A program made the translations under genes and the position numbers. Of a stretch of DNA of 64,000 bases, positions 47,710 to 59,552 are shown one piece after another. Each line of letters opens with the position of its first letter. Position 1 is the stretch's first letter. Under the pieces are notes generated by a model that was not told the origin of the DNA, did not search any database, and worked only from the letters and a program-made list of their open reading frames with translations. This DNA is from Phocoena phocoena (lineage: Eukaryota; Chordata; Mammalia; Artiodactyla; Phocoenidae): contig NC_089226.1 of assembly GCF_963924675.1 (NCBI RefSeq), positions 50,609,124 to 50,673,123 on the forward strand, in the 5' to 3' direction.

Positions 47710-48625
47710 ATATATTTTTGTTTTTACTTTTTACTTTGGAATAAAATTACATTTACAGAAACTTTGTGAAGATGGAGTAGAATCTAAATATACCCCCACC
47801 AACTTTTCCTATACTTAGCATCTTACACTACTGTGGTATATCTGTCAAAACCAAGAAACAAATATTGCTACATTACTGATAAACTTTATGCTTCATGTAT
47901 AGATTGGAAGCAGCTTCTCCATTAATGTCCTTTTTCTCTTCTAGGGTCCCATCAAGGATACCGCATTGCATTTAATCATAGCGTCTCCTTAGTCTCCTCT
48001 GGTATGTAACCATTTCTCAGATTTTCCTCATTTTTTATGACCTTGAGAATTTTGAGGCGTACTGGTATTCTGTAGAATGTCTGTCACTTTGAGTTTGTTT
48101 GTTTTTCCTCATGGTTAGACTGGAGTTATAGGGTTTTGTAAAGAATACCACAGAGGTGACAAGCCCTGCGCATCCCATCATATCAAGGGGAACATACTAT
48201 CAACATAACTTATCACTGTGATGTTAACCTGGACCTCTTGCTTAACGTAGTGTTTGTCAGGTTTCTTCACTGTAAAGTTACTAATGTCCTCTTTCTATAC
48301 TCTGTTCTTTGCAAGTGAGTCACTAAGTCAGCCTACACTCAAGGGTGAGGGGAAGATTAAGCTCCACCCCCTGGAGGGAAAAGTATACCATTGATTATTT
48401 GGAATTCCTCTGTAAAGGCAATTTATCTCCTTTCCCTTATTTATTTATTGGTTTGTTTATTTATTTATTTACTGGCTTAGTCAATAAAGTATATCAGCAT
48501 GAGCTTATGAATATTCAGCTTCTACTTTGGATTATAATCCAATACTACATTATTTATTTTGTTGCTCAGTGTGTTCCAGCTTTGGCCACTGGGAGCTTGA
48601 AATCGTTGGCTCAGACTTTCGAATA
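47710..48625 (-). mobile_element. Ancient L1M 3'UTR, minus strand
   Basis: Antisense blocks in the order of an old L1M 3'UTR: 'tttggaataaaattacattt', 'gggtcccatcaaggatac', 'gcattgcatttaatcatag', 'gaatgtctgtcactttgagt', 'gataccacagaggtgac'-like, 'actgtaaagttactaatgtc' and 'ttccagctttggccactggg'. Long and diverged. Confidence 0.8.
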
Positions 48626-49385
48626 GCTGGATTAGTAAAGACTGGTGTTTTACCAGTAATGAAACCAGCTCAGGCCTGCCGAAGCCAAAAAAGAAATTTG
48701 CTAGACGTAGGAGCATCCCCGGAACCTTTGAACTAGAATACACTTAGGTCTCTGAAAGACAGAAATGGATATTTAGAAGGCAGTCAGGACCCCTACTTCT
48801 CTCTTCTACTTTATCCACCGGGTCTAATTCATTTTTTTCTCCCTTTGCAACTTCAGACTGCTCAGTAGCTGCTACTACAGAGCTACTGCCTTCATGTGTT
48901 TAAGTTACAGTTACATAAGGAGAGTGATATGCCTTTCTTAAGGCCCCACATCAAATTACTTGGGAAAGAAATTGTATTGCCTAACTTAGTTTAAATGTGC
49001 ACTTTTGGCCCAAGAAGCTATGGCCGGGAGTGTGGTGTGGGTCATGAAGTTCAAACTTGTCTCTAGAGGTCCACACCTGTGTCAGTGTCATAGCTTAGGG
49101 AGGCCTAAGCCTCCCTAATACACCCTAAGTAAGGGTGTATTGTTTTGAGCTTTCCAGGCACCAATAAAGGGTCCACTGTAAATGTATGTGGCCTTAGAAT
49201 GCTGCTTCCTCTACCTTAAATTCACTTTTACCTTTGATTTGCACAGAAGGCTCCCATCAGTCATTACTTCCAGGATATCATCTCTGTCCAACAATTTCTC
49301 ATAGTTATACTCATGTGATCACCTACAAAATTTTATTATTAGTAAATATATTTATTATATGGTACCTATGTACATATTTTTTCTC
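48626..49385. other. Unassigned sequence with paired hairpins, possible LTR relic
   Basis: No gene. Two adjacent perfect 10 bp stems lie at 49095-49118 and 49117-49141, followed by 'ccaggcaccaataaaggg', which has an AATAAA signal. The arrangement could be the end of a long terminal repeat, but the family is not recognised. Confidence 0.4.
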
Positions 49386-49389
49386 AAGA

Positions 49390-49500
49390 TTCTAAGCCTC
49401 TTGAGGAAGCTTTCATGTGTAGTTCATTTTAACATCTCTAAGATCTAATATACTCTCTAGAGCATTATAGGTTCAATAAATGGTTTTTAAATGAGTAAAT
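49390..49500 (+). repeat. L2 3'-end fragment
   Basis: 'ctaagcctcttgaggaag' ... 'gagcattataggttcaataaatg' ... 'aatgagtaaatga' follow the L2 3' end ('gctcaataaatatttgttgaatgaatga'). Confidence 0.6.
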
Positions 49501-50985
49501 GACCAAGTATTAGTAAGATATGTATTAAACTATGGTAAGCCTGAAGACACTGAAACTAAAGTGCAAAATTAATCAGCTTTAGTTAAAAATATATTAATAT
49601 TTGCTGATAAAACAGTTAAAGAGGCAATTTTCTCTCCACCACTCCTCACAAAGGAACCTTAGAAAATAGGATGCCTTAAAAGAAAAACGCAGCTCTTCAG
49701 TAATGGGAAGAATTGGGAAGATTCAAAGGCAAGTGAGCTGAACAAATTTTTAAGAGACAAGTGGAAGTGAAAGAAAGTAAAAAAACAGAGTATTAATTTG
49801 CAGGGCCTAATTCAATCAGCAAGAAAAGATTTCTCGAATGTATTTGTAGGAGACAGATGGTAAAGAGAAAATTGGTTTGCTGAAAAATGAGAGTGGGGAA
49901 TTAGAGACATAGGCTAAGGAAAGGGAAATTTGTTCAACAGCTGTATTTTGCTTTGGTCTTTACAGATCTAAGGGGAGATAAGGGATCACTTAGAATAGAA
50001 ACCATTGCTCTTCTTTTAAAGTAGACAAGCCACACCTGAGGACGGATAAATGCCTAAGAGGGCAGTTGAAAGAAACACATTCAAACTCTACCAAGTCTGT
50101 CTAGACTCATTGAATTAATGATGGTGGCCCTCATCTCAGGCACTCATACTTGGTCTTATCTGGTTTCTTGACTTTTCAGTCACCTATCAATAATCCACTG
50201 TGGTTTTAGGAACCCCACTTGGAATTCTCAACCTGCTGTATTTTACCTAAGACCATAATGTTGTACTGGAAAGAGTACAGACTGATGAGTTAGAGGAACT
50301 GAAATTCTAGCCTTGAGTTGGAGATAGGAATTTGGATTACAGTAGCATGTCATTTTATGTTAAAACATTGACAGTAGAAAAGGTTAGCTAACAAAATCTT
50401 AGGTAGTAAAATGAGCAATAGGCCAAGGGAGAATTAAGGGGAATACCGGCACTTTAGGATCAGAAAGAGGGAGAGGGCATCAAAGTAAGGAGATTAGAAA
50501 AGAATGGTTCAGGACATAAGAGGAGAATAAGAATGTGTTATCACAGACAAATAGGGACGAGAGAGTCTCAAGTGAGAGAAAGTATTCAACAGAATCAAAT
50601 GCTGTAAAAGGATTGGATAAATTCATTTTTCAAAGGTCCTTTATATTGAATATTGTCATATCCATTTGGGGTTATCTTTTTTATGAGACCCATGACTTTG
50701 CTTTGATTTTCTCTTTATTTTTATTGAAACAACCTATTTTTCCAAGACCCAGACAGCAATATTTTTGGTGTGGATTTGCTCTGATAACATTACCTTATAT
50801 TCTTAATTGTAATGTATTTTTGCTACTTTAATTTTCCTTAATATCACTACCAACCACTTCTTAAGAAGATAAGCTGGTGCTGTTTATATTATGATTCTAT
50901 TCCCCATCCCTACTCCAGAAACCATTATTGGTGGTGATTTTGTTTTCTAGGAGGATGACTTTTGAACTAGGGAAGAAATTTGGAT
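49501..50985. other. Unassigned, partly L2-like
   Basis: No gene. The segment 50480-50600 ('atcacagacaaatagggacg...cagaatcaaatgctg') loosely resembles L2. A 98-residue frame at 50535-50831 shows no domain and runs through AT-rich sequence. Confidence 0.4.
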
Positions 50986-50989
50986 TTTG

Positions 50990-51145
50990 GATAGAGAAAA
51001 GTCTCAGTTTAAATCTCAGTTCTGTCATTTCACATTTGCATGTTCTTGGACATCGCATTTAATCTATCAGAGGCTTATTTTTCTCATTTGTACATCTATA
51101 AAATGCGTCTAATATCTATGTCATAGAATGCTTTTGAAGATATAT
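50990..51145 (+). repeat. MIR SINE
   Basis: Blocks 'tttaaatctcagttctgtc', 'gcatgttcttggacatc', 'ttttctcatttgtacatctataaaatg' and 'agaatgcttttgaagatat' in MIR order. Confidence 0.75.
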
Positions 51146-51879
51146 GTGAACATAAGTTTACAATTGAAAATATTACTTCGTTTGTTGTAATGTAAGTTTA
51201 TTTAATTATGTTCAGTTCAGATGAGATGTCTTTTGAACAGATTAATTTTCTGTAGGCTAAAAGGTAAGGTTCAGCCTGTGGTTCTAGAAGAAATCAAAGT
51301 CTTTTCATATTCTTACATTAGCCCAGGGCAGTCCTGTAGTGAAACACTTGTCTTGGGCAAATACCAACTTACAGTCATCTTCTCATTTTGTGCATGGTCT
51401 CTAGGGGAATACCACAGATAAAATTTTGTATTTCCAATTACACTTACATGAATACCTTAGGCGCCTCCAATTAAGCAGTCTCTTCTTTCACAGTTTGTCT
51501 ACTGAAAACACTGAACACCAGAAATTGAAATGTCTTTGAATTGTCATTTCTCCAAGGTTCCCTAGAAACAGTACATGGTGGGGGTTGTTCAGGCACATAA
51601 ATATGACCTGATTTCCATTGCCTCAGGCTTTGCTTTCACCGTCTATCACTGACTATCAGAATAAACTTGTCCGTCATCGTCTTCAAGAGAGGGAACATCA
51701 AAACACTTGTGTTTCAGGCAGCACCTTGATTATATTAATACATACCTGGGCCTTACTCACTGACTTCCTAACTCCATATTCACACCAGCTCAGAATGTTG
51801 ACTGTGATGAGGAATGAATTTCTTTTATTTTACAGCTTCAGATTTGGCAACCTATTATCTTCAGGACTGCAGGTTCCTT
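51146..51879. other. Unassigned non-coding sequence
   Basis: An 88-residue frame at 51618-51884 and an acceptor-like 'ttcttttattttacag' at about 51820-51835 were considered. No donor, domain or matching frame supports an exon. Confidence 0.4.
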
Positions 51880-52145
51880 TATAGTAATATCCCCTACAGT
51901 AAACCTTCTCTGACCTAATAACCCATCTCTGCTCCTCTCCCCTCCAGAAAACTTGGTTAGTGCCTTTGCGTCTCTTGGCATACCTTATCAAGGCACTTAT
52001 GCATCCGTTGTACTTCATATGTTTCCATGACTCTTCCTCTGCTAGCCTTGAGAGAAGGTGTTGCCTTTTTAACCTATGTCTATATCCCTATGTCCAAAAT
52101 TCCTATGATGGAGGAAATAAATATCATTAAATATCAGTTGGATGA
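51880..52145 (+). repeat. L2 fragment, first of three
   Basis: 'aaaccttctctgacctaat' (L2 'gccttccctgaccac'), then 'gcacttatgcatccg' and a degenerate 3' end. No coding potential; the 108-residue frame at 52027 runs across it by chance. Confidence 0.55.
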
Positions 52146-52329
52146 CTCAGCAAATGGACTGAGTCCTTATTTGACTTCTGATCCTATGATATTTAATATT
52201 TCCATGATTCCACAAATTCTCTTTTTTGATCCAGACATCAACAGAAATACTTCACCCTCACTCTGTTGGTTCAACAGTAACCTTTTTTTCCCCTGTTTTC
52301 AGCATACATTTAAAACACATGCTCATTTT

Positions 52330-52660
52330 CATATTACTCTGAAACCTTTTTAGGATACTTGTGCTGGAAACATTAAGGGGTTTGTCAAGCTTCTAAAATA
52401 ATTCACTTGGGAACAGGATATCTGAAGGTTGAAGATCAAGATCAAATATTATCTTCTTTTAAGAAATTTTCTTGACTTTCCAAGGAATGTTAGACCCCTA
52501 GAACTTGATTCATTCCCTCTTATAGAACTCAACTTGTCACAGTTTAATGTATCCACTTATAGGGAAGACACAGACTGGGAGCTCCCTCAGGACAATATCT
52601 TTGTTTCTTACTCATTTTTTTCCCTTATGCCTGGTTGAGTATCATTTTCTAAAACTTTGC
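52330..52660 (+). repeat. L2 fragment, second of three
   Basis: 'cttgactttccaaggaatg', 'tatagaactcaacttgtcac', 'gactgggagctccctcagg' and 'tatctttgtttcttactca' match the L2 3' region in order. Confidence 0.6.
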
Positions 52661-52739
52661 ACACATTTTTCCCTCTGAATAGAACACTCCGTTCAAAACC
52701 CTCTACCATTGCCACCTCCTACCCTATTCCAGTATCAAT

Positions 52740-53000
52740 ACAAACACACATACTTCTCTGGGTAACCCCCTAAATATTCTTTAAATTTCAGCTTTTACCT
52801 ACTTTCAAAAATGTCCTATGGCTGACCCCATCTCTCACTCCACATGGTTGTATTTATCGTATTGTTTTTAAATGGTTCACTTTATTTTCCATACTAACCT
52901 GTGAGCTCTTTAAAGTCAAGAACTATGTCTTGTCCTCCTTTTTGTGTCCCATGTCCAGTCTAAGCCTGAACATAGTAGGTGATGAGCACAGATATTTTAA
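52740..53000 (+). repeat. L2 fragment, third of three
   Basis: 'aatttcagcttttaccta', 'gtgagctctttaaagtcaag', 'aactatgtcttgtcctc' and 'gaacatagtaggtgatga' give a clear L2 3' end. Confidence 0.7.
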
Positions 53001-54110
53001 AAATAACTGTACCACTCTGCCAGTCTTCTGCACAAGTATCTAATCAGTTATTGGCCAAGCAGTAAATCCTTCATTCATTTTGCATACTGGTGCTCTTCTC
53101 ATACCCATACCTAAACTTCATTAAGTGAGCTCATTGCTATGGAGATTTCTGGAAAAGCTTTATAGCTATTATTTGGGATTAGGGTTCAGTGAGTAACAAC
53201 AGTGAGTGACATGACAGTTACATGTTATATGACTATTATTGATCAGATTTCAAGAGAAAGTCCATTAACCCTAGCATTTCCTTTGGTGGAAGAGCTGCTT
53301 TGTAGATTGGTCCTTCTGTGGTGGGATGAGATGGCTCAGAAATTTAGTTCCAGAAAGTATATGTAAAAAAGTGAAATTGTAAAGTGCCACGCAGGCTGGG
53401 TCTACTGTTTCAGCGATTCTTCTGGTGACAGCCAGAGGTGACTAAGGGCCTCCTAAGAATTATGAAATGTTATCTGTGTTATGAGCAGAAGCTTTGAAAG
53501 AGCAATTATAAGTGTTTCTTATTTTCTGTTTCCTTATAATCAAGCATTCCACCAAACAACTCACACCAAGGTGCCATTATGTTCAGTTGCTGATTGATTA
53601 TCATTGTTCAGATGAGAACTTCAGGGAATATATTAGGTAGTGGTTGTTCAAAATTGGGAACTAAGTAGCATTGTTGACTCAGTGTAGTTGTGAGTGAATG
53701 TACTTTCCATTACACATTTTCTATGCCTGCCTACCTTAAGCTCTCCCCTTCTCTTCCTTCCTTCCTCCCTCCTGTACTTTTTTCCTCCTTTTCACTCCTT
53801 TAAACTATCTTTGTCGAGTTTCTATTGTATGTAGGCCTTTCACTTAAGTAAATGAACAATTTCAACGTAGCTCAAAAATTTTGACAAAGATATGTACAGA
53901 ATATCTGAGGATGAGAAAATAATTCAATCCATCTGAGAAGAAGAGAGTTCAACAACATCCCTCACCAAAAATCCCACATACAAACAAACAAAACCAAAGC
54001 TTCTTAGTGGAAGTGATCAAATAGTAGTTCACTAGGGTTAAAGAAATAGGATATCTCAGGAAGGAATCACGTTTCTCTAGAGGGAATCACAGAGGTTTTC
54101 AAGGAAAGTA
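53001..54110. other. Unassigned non-coding sequence
   Basis: No gene. A pyrimidine-rich stretch lies at 53740-53800 and a weakly CNE-like block at about 53565-53640. No named repeat. Confidence 0.45.
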
Positions 54111-54112
54111 TA

Positions 54113-54312
54113 GATCTGTGCTATCCAATATGGTGGCCAATAAGCACATGTGGTTATTTAAATTTAAATGAATTAATATTAAATTAAATTTAAAAATTAC
54201 TTTCTCGGTTATACAAGGCACTTTCTAAATGCTCCATATCTACATGGCTATCATATTGAACAATGTACATATAGAGCATTTCTAACATCACAGAAAATTC
54301 TGTCAGCATTAA
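54113..54312. mobile_element. hAT-type non-autonomous DNA transposon relic
   Basis: Starts with 'tctgtgctatccaatatggtgg', has 'agcacatgtggttatttaaattt' and an internal AT-rich, near-palindromic middle ('aaatttaaatgaattaat'), and ends with 'catcacagaaaattctgtc'. This is the layout of a common mammalian hAT-Charlie MITE whose ends read 'ctgtccaatagaactttctg...'. Exact family not determined. Confidence 0.65.
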
Positions 54313-54424
54313 ATTTTAATAATTGTGCTAGGGGAAGAGGGTGCATTTTGGAGGAATGGCTCATAATTCAGTTAGCTTAGTGAGAAAGAAAATAAGATAA
54401 ATTATAATAATTAAATTAATAGCT

Positions 54425-54560
54425 ATCATTGATTAAATACCTACTGTCTTTCATATTGCTTATATTTGATACTCATAGGTATTATTCTTATAAAAGTGGA
54501 GACTGAAGTTTGGAGAAGTACCTTTTCCAAGATCACTTAGCTAGTGAATAGTTTAAAGCA
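54425..54560 (+). repeat. MIR SINE
   Basis: 'aatacctactgtctttc', 'gatactcataggtattattc', 'gtggagactgaagtttgg' and 'caagatcacttagctagtga' follow MIR order closely. Confidence 0.8.
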
Positions 54561-54982
54561 AAGACCAAGACAAAGGAGAATGGATATCTAAGAAGTTTGG
54601 ATTGTGTACATTAGACAGTGGGGCACAAATGAATGTTCTAAGCAAGAAAGTGGTATGATGGGAGCTACACTTGAAGAAAAGTATTCCTGATTGATGGATG
54701 ATGTATCTTTGGTCAGTGGAATAGCTTTCGTCAGATGTCTGAGGTTAAACCTCAGAGTATTTTAGAGTTCAGTGAATTCTCTGTAAAACCTAGCCTTGGA
54801 GTATCTCCCTTTACCTAGGTTTTATCAAAAGAAAAGCTAGAGGGTGGGCATAGAAGGAAAATGTTGTAGGTTATCACATACATAGGCAGGAGTGTTTTTT
54901 AAGGTACAAACAACTCATGTCTCAGAAAATGTAGTCATCCAAGACATTGATGTTTGTAAAATTATTCATGTAAAATGTTATT
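54561..54982. other. Unassigned, partly L2-like
   Basis: 'gtggggcacaaatgaatg...gaaagtggtatgatggg' weakly resembles L2. No gene. Confidence 0.35.
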
Positions 54983-55477
54983 CAGGCATACTTCATTTTA
55001 TTGTGCTTTGCTTTATTGCATTTCACAGATAGTGCGTTTATTACATATTGAAATTTTGCTACAATCTTGTGTCGAACAAGCTTATTGGAGCCATTTTTCC
55101 AAGAGCATTGGCTCGCTGTGTGTCTCTGTACCACATTTTGGTAATTCTCACATATTTCTAACTTTTAAATTATTACTATATTGTTTTATGGTGATCTGTG
55201 ATCAGTGATCTTTGATGTTACTATTGCAAAAAATTATAATACAATGAAGGCTCAGAAGAGGGTTAGCATTTTTAAGCAATTCTTATTTTTTAATTAAGGC
55301 ATAGACATTGTTTTTTTAGACATAATACAGTTGCACACTTAATGGATTTCAGTATAGTGTAAACATGATTTTATATGCCCTGGGAAATCAAAAAATTCAT
55401 GTGACTCTACTTATTGCGATACTCACTTTATTGCATTGGTCTGGAACTGAACACCCAATATCTCCAAGATATGCCTG
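54983..55477. mobile_element. Internally deleted Tigger (TcMar) DNA transposon
   Basis: Terminal inverted repeats: caggcatacttcattttatt at the left and the complement-type 'aatatctccaagatatgcctg' at the right; TA follows the right end. Internal blocks 'gtgatctgtgatcagtgatc', 'ttaattaaggcatagacatt' and 'aatacagttgcacacttaatgg' match the two ends of Tigger1-type elements. The whole transposase-coding middle is missing, leaving about 495 bp. A subtelomeric 'aataaagcg'-type repeat motif is present as 'attgcattt/attgcattgg'. Non-autonomous fossil. Confidence 0.88.
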
Positions 55478-55497
55478 TATATTTATAATTATCATAT

Positions 55498-55560
55498 CCA
55501 TACCCACACACTCACACCCACACACCTCCATTTATACGCACACACACACACACACACATT
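55498..55560. repeat. (CA)n-rich microsatellite, interrupted
   Basis: Imperfect CA-rich stretch with a pure (CA/AC) run of about 10 units at about 55538-55558. It directly follows the Tigger element. Confidence 0.85.
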
Positions 55561-55639
55561 CTCATAACAGTCACTACTGTTGAAAAACAGGTTTTATTTT
55601 AACATGTAAATTCAGTGGAACTTTAGTATTCTTAGTTTT

Positions 55640-55800
55640 ATCTTTTCAATAATTATTCAACAAATGTTAATGAAGACCTACTATGGTAGGTACTAGAGAT
55701 GCAATGACAATTTAGTTTATGATCTAGTAGAAGATACGGAAAAGAAATCATGTAATTACAGTGCTTGTTAAGTGCTACCATGACAATTTGTTCCCTTGCT
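55640..55800 (+). repeat. L2 fragment
   Basis: 'attattcaacaaatgttaatg', 'ctatggtaggtactagagatg' and 'gtgcttgttaagtgctac' match L2 order. Confidence 0.65.
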
Positions 55801-56940
55801 GAAGCACAAACCTGAATGCTGAGCTGTGAATTACTAAGACAGTGAATGATGTTAGTCCATCACATCCCAATGCAGCTGGGTTTTTCTCTCCTTCTCCTTA
55901 TCTACTTATAAATTCTCCTAAGGTTGTAAAAATATTTTATTTATGAAATATTGCTGACAAGGGAGAGATAGAACTTTAGTAAATGTAGAAAACTGTAGTT
56001 AAAATTTGAAGCTATGCCAGGGAACTCGTTACTCTCAACAGAAATATAATTTGAGGTAAAGAAGAGAACCTGAAAAATAATCCATTTATAAATTTAGGAG
56101 TTCACAAAGGTTCCAGGGTATAAGTATGATGACTCCCAAGATAGTGTCCAGGGTCTACTGTAAGAAAGGCAAATAAACAGCCACTCTTTTTTTTATCTTC
56201 TAAAAACAAGTCACCCATGAGATCACAGTAGAAAAACTTTAATGAAGTTGATGGATTTTACTCTTGAGTGTGTCCAGGCAGTATTGGCCTAAAATATACT
56301 ACAGTGCCTGACGATTTCTTTTCTGAGTTTTGCCAGCTATTTGGATATTTAGCCAAAGAAGTGGGTACAGGTACCTTCTGATAGTATTCATTGAATTTTT
56401 GAGGATATTGTTACAAAGCAATAATAAATTGAAATACATTTTTAGTACAATTATTAACTCTTGCTCTGATTCTGCTAGTCACATATTACATAAGTTCTGC
56501 TAAAGCCAGTACTGTTAGATCAACCCTTCTGCAAATAACAAGTACTAACTCTGGAAAAAATTTAAAACAAGAAAAAGAAAAAGATATGAAGGAACTTGAG
56601 AACAACCCAAAGCAGACACATACCAGAGCAGTGTCTGCCCTTAGAAGAAAGGGACAGCCTTGGATAAATTTCACATTTTTTATGGCTATTTTCCTGAGAA
56701 CATGCCTCATTGTGTGTCATGTGGGAACAACAAAAACCTAGTCTTACTTGCTTCAGGAACCAGAAGGCAGAGTTCAGGGCCATCACAGTTCCTAGGAAGT
56801 GAGGGAGAATCCTGGAAAGGAGAGAACCAGAGAGCGGAGACCACAGTTTGGTGTATAGACACTGTACAAATCTCTGTCTGACCCCTGAAGCAGATACGTG
56901 TAAAGCAGACTCCAAAAAACCTAGTTAACTCTAAAAGCAC
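55801..56940. other. Unassigned; 3' part may be the start of an old L1
   Basis: No gene is supported. The 117-residue minus frame at 56562-56915 ends in a low-complexity F/L tail and has no domain. From about 56560 the plus strand is A-rich and may be the old L1 5' region. Confidence 0.35.
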
Positions 56941-57007
56941 AATGGCCTACAAAAAAAAAAGAAGACAAAGTTTGCAGTTTGAGTCCAGCCAAGTTAGTTG
57001 GCTGCTG

Positions 57008-57048
57008 AGACACAAACACACACACGTGCGCGCACACACACACACGCA
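57008..57048. repeat. CA-rich microsatellite with CGTGCGCG core
   Basis: 'cacacacacgtgcgcgcacacacacacacg': CA repeats flanking an alternating purine-pyrimidine core, a sequence type prone to Z-DNA. Confidence 0.85.
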
Positions 57049-57064
57049 ACAACACTCTTCAGAG

Positions 57065-58970
57065 ACTATAGCAGAAAAGTCTTACAACGTATTATTCATA
57101 ATTCCAGAATACAATCTGAAATCACCTGACATTTTAAAAGGTAGTAAGACATGATCTATTCTGAAGAGAAAAAAAACAACTAGTCAATACTCTGAGATGA
57201 CACAGATATTGTGATTAGCAAAGATTTCAAAATAGGAGTTCCAGAAAGAGAGGAGAGAGAGGATGGGGCAGAAACAATATCTGAAGAAACAACAGTTGAT
57301 AATTTCTTATATTTGATGAAAGGCATAGGAGAGGCTCAATGAATCTGTCATGATAAATAAAAAACTGATGAAAATAAAATGTAAATAAAACATTTTGAAA
57401 ACAACTGGAGAAGAAAAATTGCACCTTACATGCAGGGGAACAATGAATCAAATGATGACTGACTTCTCATCAGAAAGAGTGGGTGCCATAAGACAGTAGG
57501 AGACTATCTTTAACTGACTGGGAGAAAGCAAAATAATAAAGGTCAACCTAGACTATATCATTGATAATATTCTTCATGAATAAAAGCAAATAAATACATT
57601 TTCAGATTAAAAAAAAAGACTAAGAGAATTTGTTGTCATTAGTCCAGCACTAAAAGAAATGTTAAAGGAATGTCTTCAGAATTATGAAAGGAGAATTATG
57701 CTGAACTGTTGGCCTATAAAATATATAAATGTAATATATACAAAAGCTATAACATAAAGGATGAGGAGGTTGTAAATAAAACTATATGTTAGAAGTTTTC
57801 TAAATTTGGTGTAAAATGACACAAAATTAACTCTAAATACAATGTGAAAAGTTAAGGACGAATAATCTTTAGAGCAACCATTACAGAATAATGCAAATAA
57901 GGATAGCTAAAGTCAACAGATAAGTTAAAATCCTAAAAAAAAATTTAAGGCAGCAAAGCAATAAAAGTGGGAAAATAACAGCAACAAAGAAAACAGAGAA
58001 AATAAATAGAAAATCATGAGAAAATCAAACCATACCAAAATACACTGAGTGCAACAATGGGCTAAACATGCCAATAAAATGGCAGAGATTATCAGAGTAG
58101 ATAAAAAAGCAAGACCTAACTATATACTATCCACAAGAAATACACTTTAAACACAGAGGTACATACAATAGGTTTAAGTAAATGGGAGGAAAATGATATA
58201 TATCTTGAAAACAGTAAGCCTAAGAAGGCTAAAGTGGCTATATTACTATCACATCCAGTAGACTCGAAATAAAGTATATTACCAGAGATCAAGGGAGGTA
58301 TATCATAATGATAAAAGAGAATTCATGTCAGGAAGATGTAACAGTTGTAAAAGTATATGCGCCTTACAACAGAACTTTGAAATGCATGAAGCAAACATTT
58401 TCAGAATTAAAAAGAAAAACAGACAATTTTCACAATCATTATTAGATATTGTAACACACTGTCCTCAGCAGTTGATGGAATAATTATACCAAAATAGTCA
58501 GTGGTCCATACACCAAAATGGACCTTATGACAGGCCATAAAAAGTCTCAATACGTTTAAAAATATATAAATACCACAAAATAAATTACATCAGTAACAAA
58601 AAGATACTCCAAAAATCCGTAAGTATTGGCATATTAACCAGTGTACTTATAAATAACTCATAGATTAAAGAAGAAATCACAAGGGAAATTAGAAAATAGT
58701 TTGAACTGAATGATAGTAAAAATACAATATATCAAGTTCTGTGGTATGTAACTAATCAGGCTTTAGAGGGAATTTAAAATTTTAATGCTTATATTAGCAG
58801 TTTGGAGAGAAATCTATAGTTTTAAATGCTTATGTGCCTTAAAAAGATCTATAATAAAAGACCTAAAGTTCCACCTTAAGGTAGGAAAAAAAGGGCAAAG
58901 TAAACTCCAAATAGGTAGGGAGAAGGAAATAATAAAGGTAAGAGCAGAAATAATGAAATATAAAGCACAT
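57065..58970 (+). mobile_element. Ancient L1 (L1M/HAL1-type), plus strand
   Basis: A-rich sense sequence with ORF1-like ('aacaactagtcaatactctg', 'agagaggatggggcagaaac') and ORF2-like blocks ('gaagatgtaacagttgtaaa', 'gaccttatgacaggccataa', 'ggagaaggaaataataaagg'), heavily decayed. The last block is the ancient L1 equivalent of the '[12 protein letters not shown]' segment of ORF2. Subfamily not determined. Confidence 0.7.
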
Positions 58971-59065
58971 AATGTATATGTATAACTGAATCACGTTGCT
59001 GTACACCTGAAACTAATACAACATTGTAAATCAACTATAGTCCAATATAAAATATAAATTAAAAA
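58971..59065 (+). mobile_element. L1 3'-terminal fragment, plus strand
   Basis: 'tatgtataactgaatcacg', 'tgctgtacacctgaaactaa' and 'attgtaaatcaactatagtc', then an A-rich tail: a short, severely 5'-truncated L1 of the cetartiodactyl type, distinct from the older L1 upstream. Confidence 0.85.
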
Positions 59066-59497
59066 AAGTAAAATAAAAACAGTTGAGATTAAAAACCCAC
59101 AATAGATAAAATAAAGTTGAATCTTCTGCATGGTTAAAATTTAACCATGCAATCCTGCTGGCTCCAGAATCTGGGAAGAGAAGCTTTCTAGGCTCCCAGA
59201 ATCTGTGGACGAGAGAGCTTAGAAGGGCAGAAATGGTGCTGAGTACAAATAGATACATATATCCAGAGAACAGCCATTTCAGTGACAAACTACAGTCTGG
59301 TACACACTCAAGCAGCACAGGGACTCTTTTGAAATTTATAATTTCTTCAACTTCTAGTGCTTTCTTAGGCACATAGAAATCAGTGACTACTTAATTAATG
59401 AATGGCAAGATAATAGTAATGAGGGTTATTTCCATCAAATTCTTTTGGATATGTCTTTCCTGGTTAAAGGAACAAAAGTCATGGGCCTGGGAACCAG

Positions 59498-59552
<55 letters not shown>

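Noticed and set aside
51820..51884. Splice-acceptor-like 'ttcttttattttacag' and following frame
   Set aside because: No donor site or recognisable coding sequence follows, and an L2 fragment begins at about 51880.
52027..52353. 108-residue frame as a possible exon
   Set aside because: It overlaps L2 relics, has no domain, and no splice sites fit.
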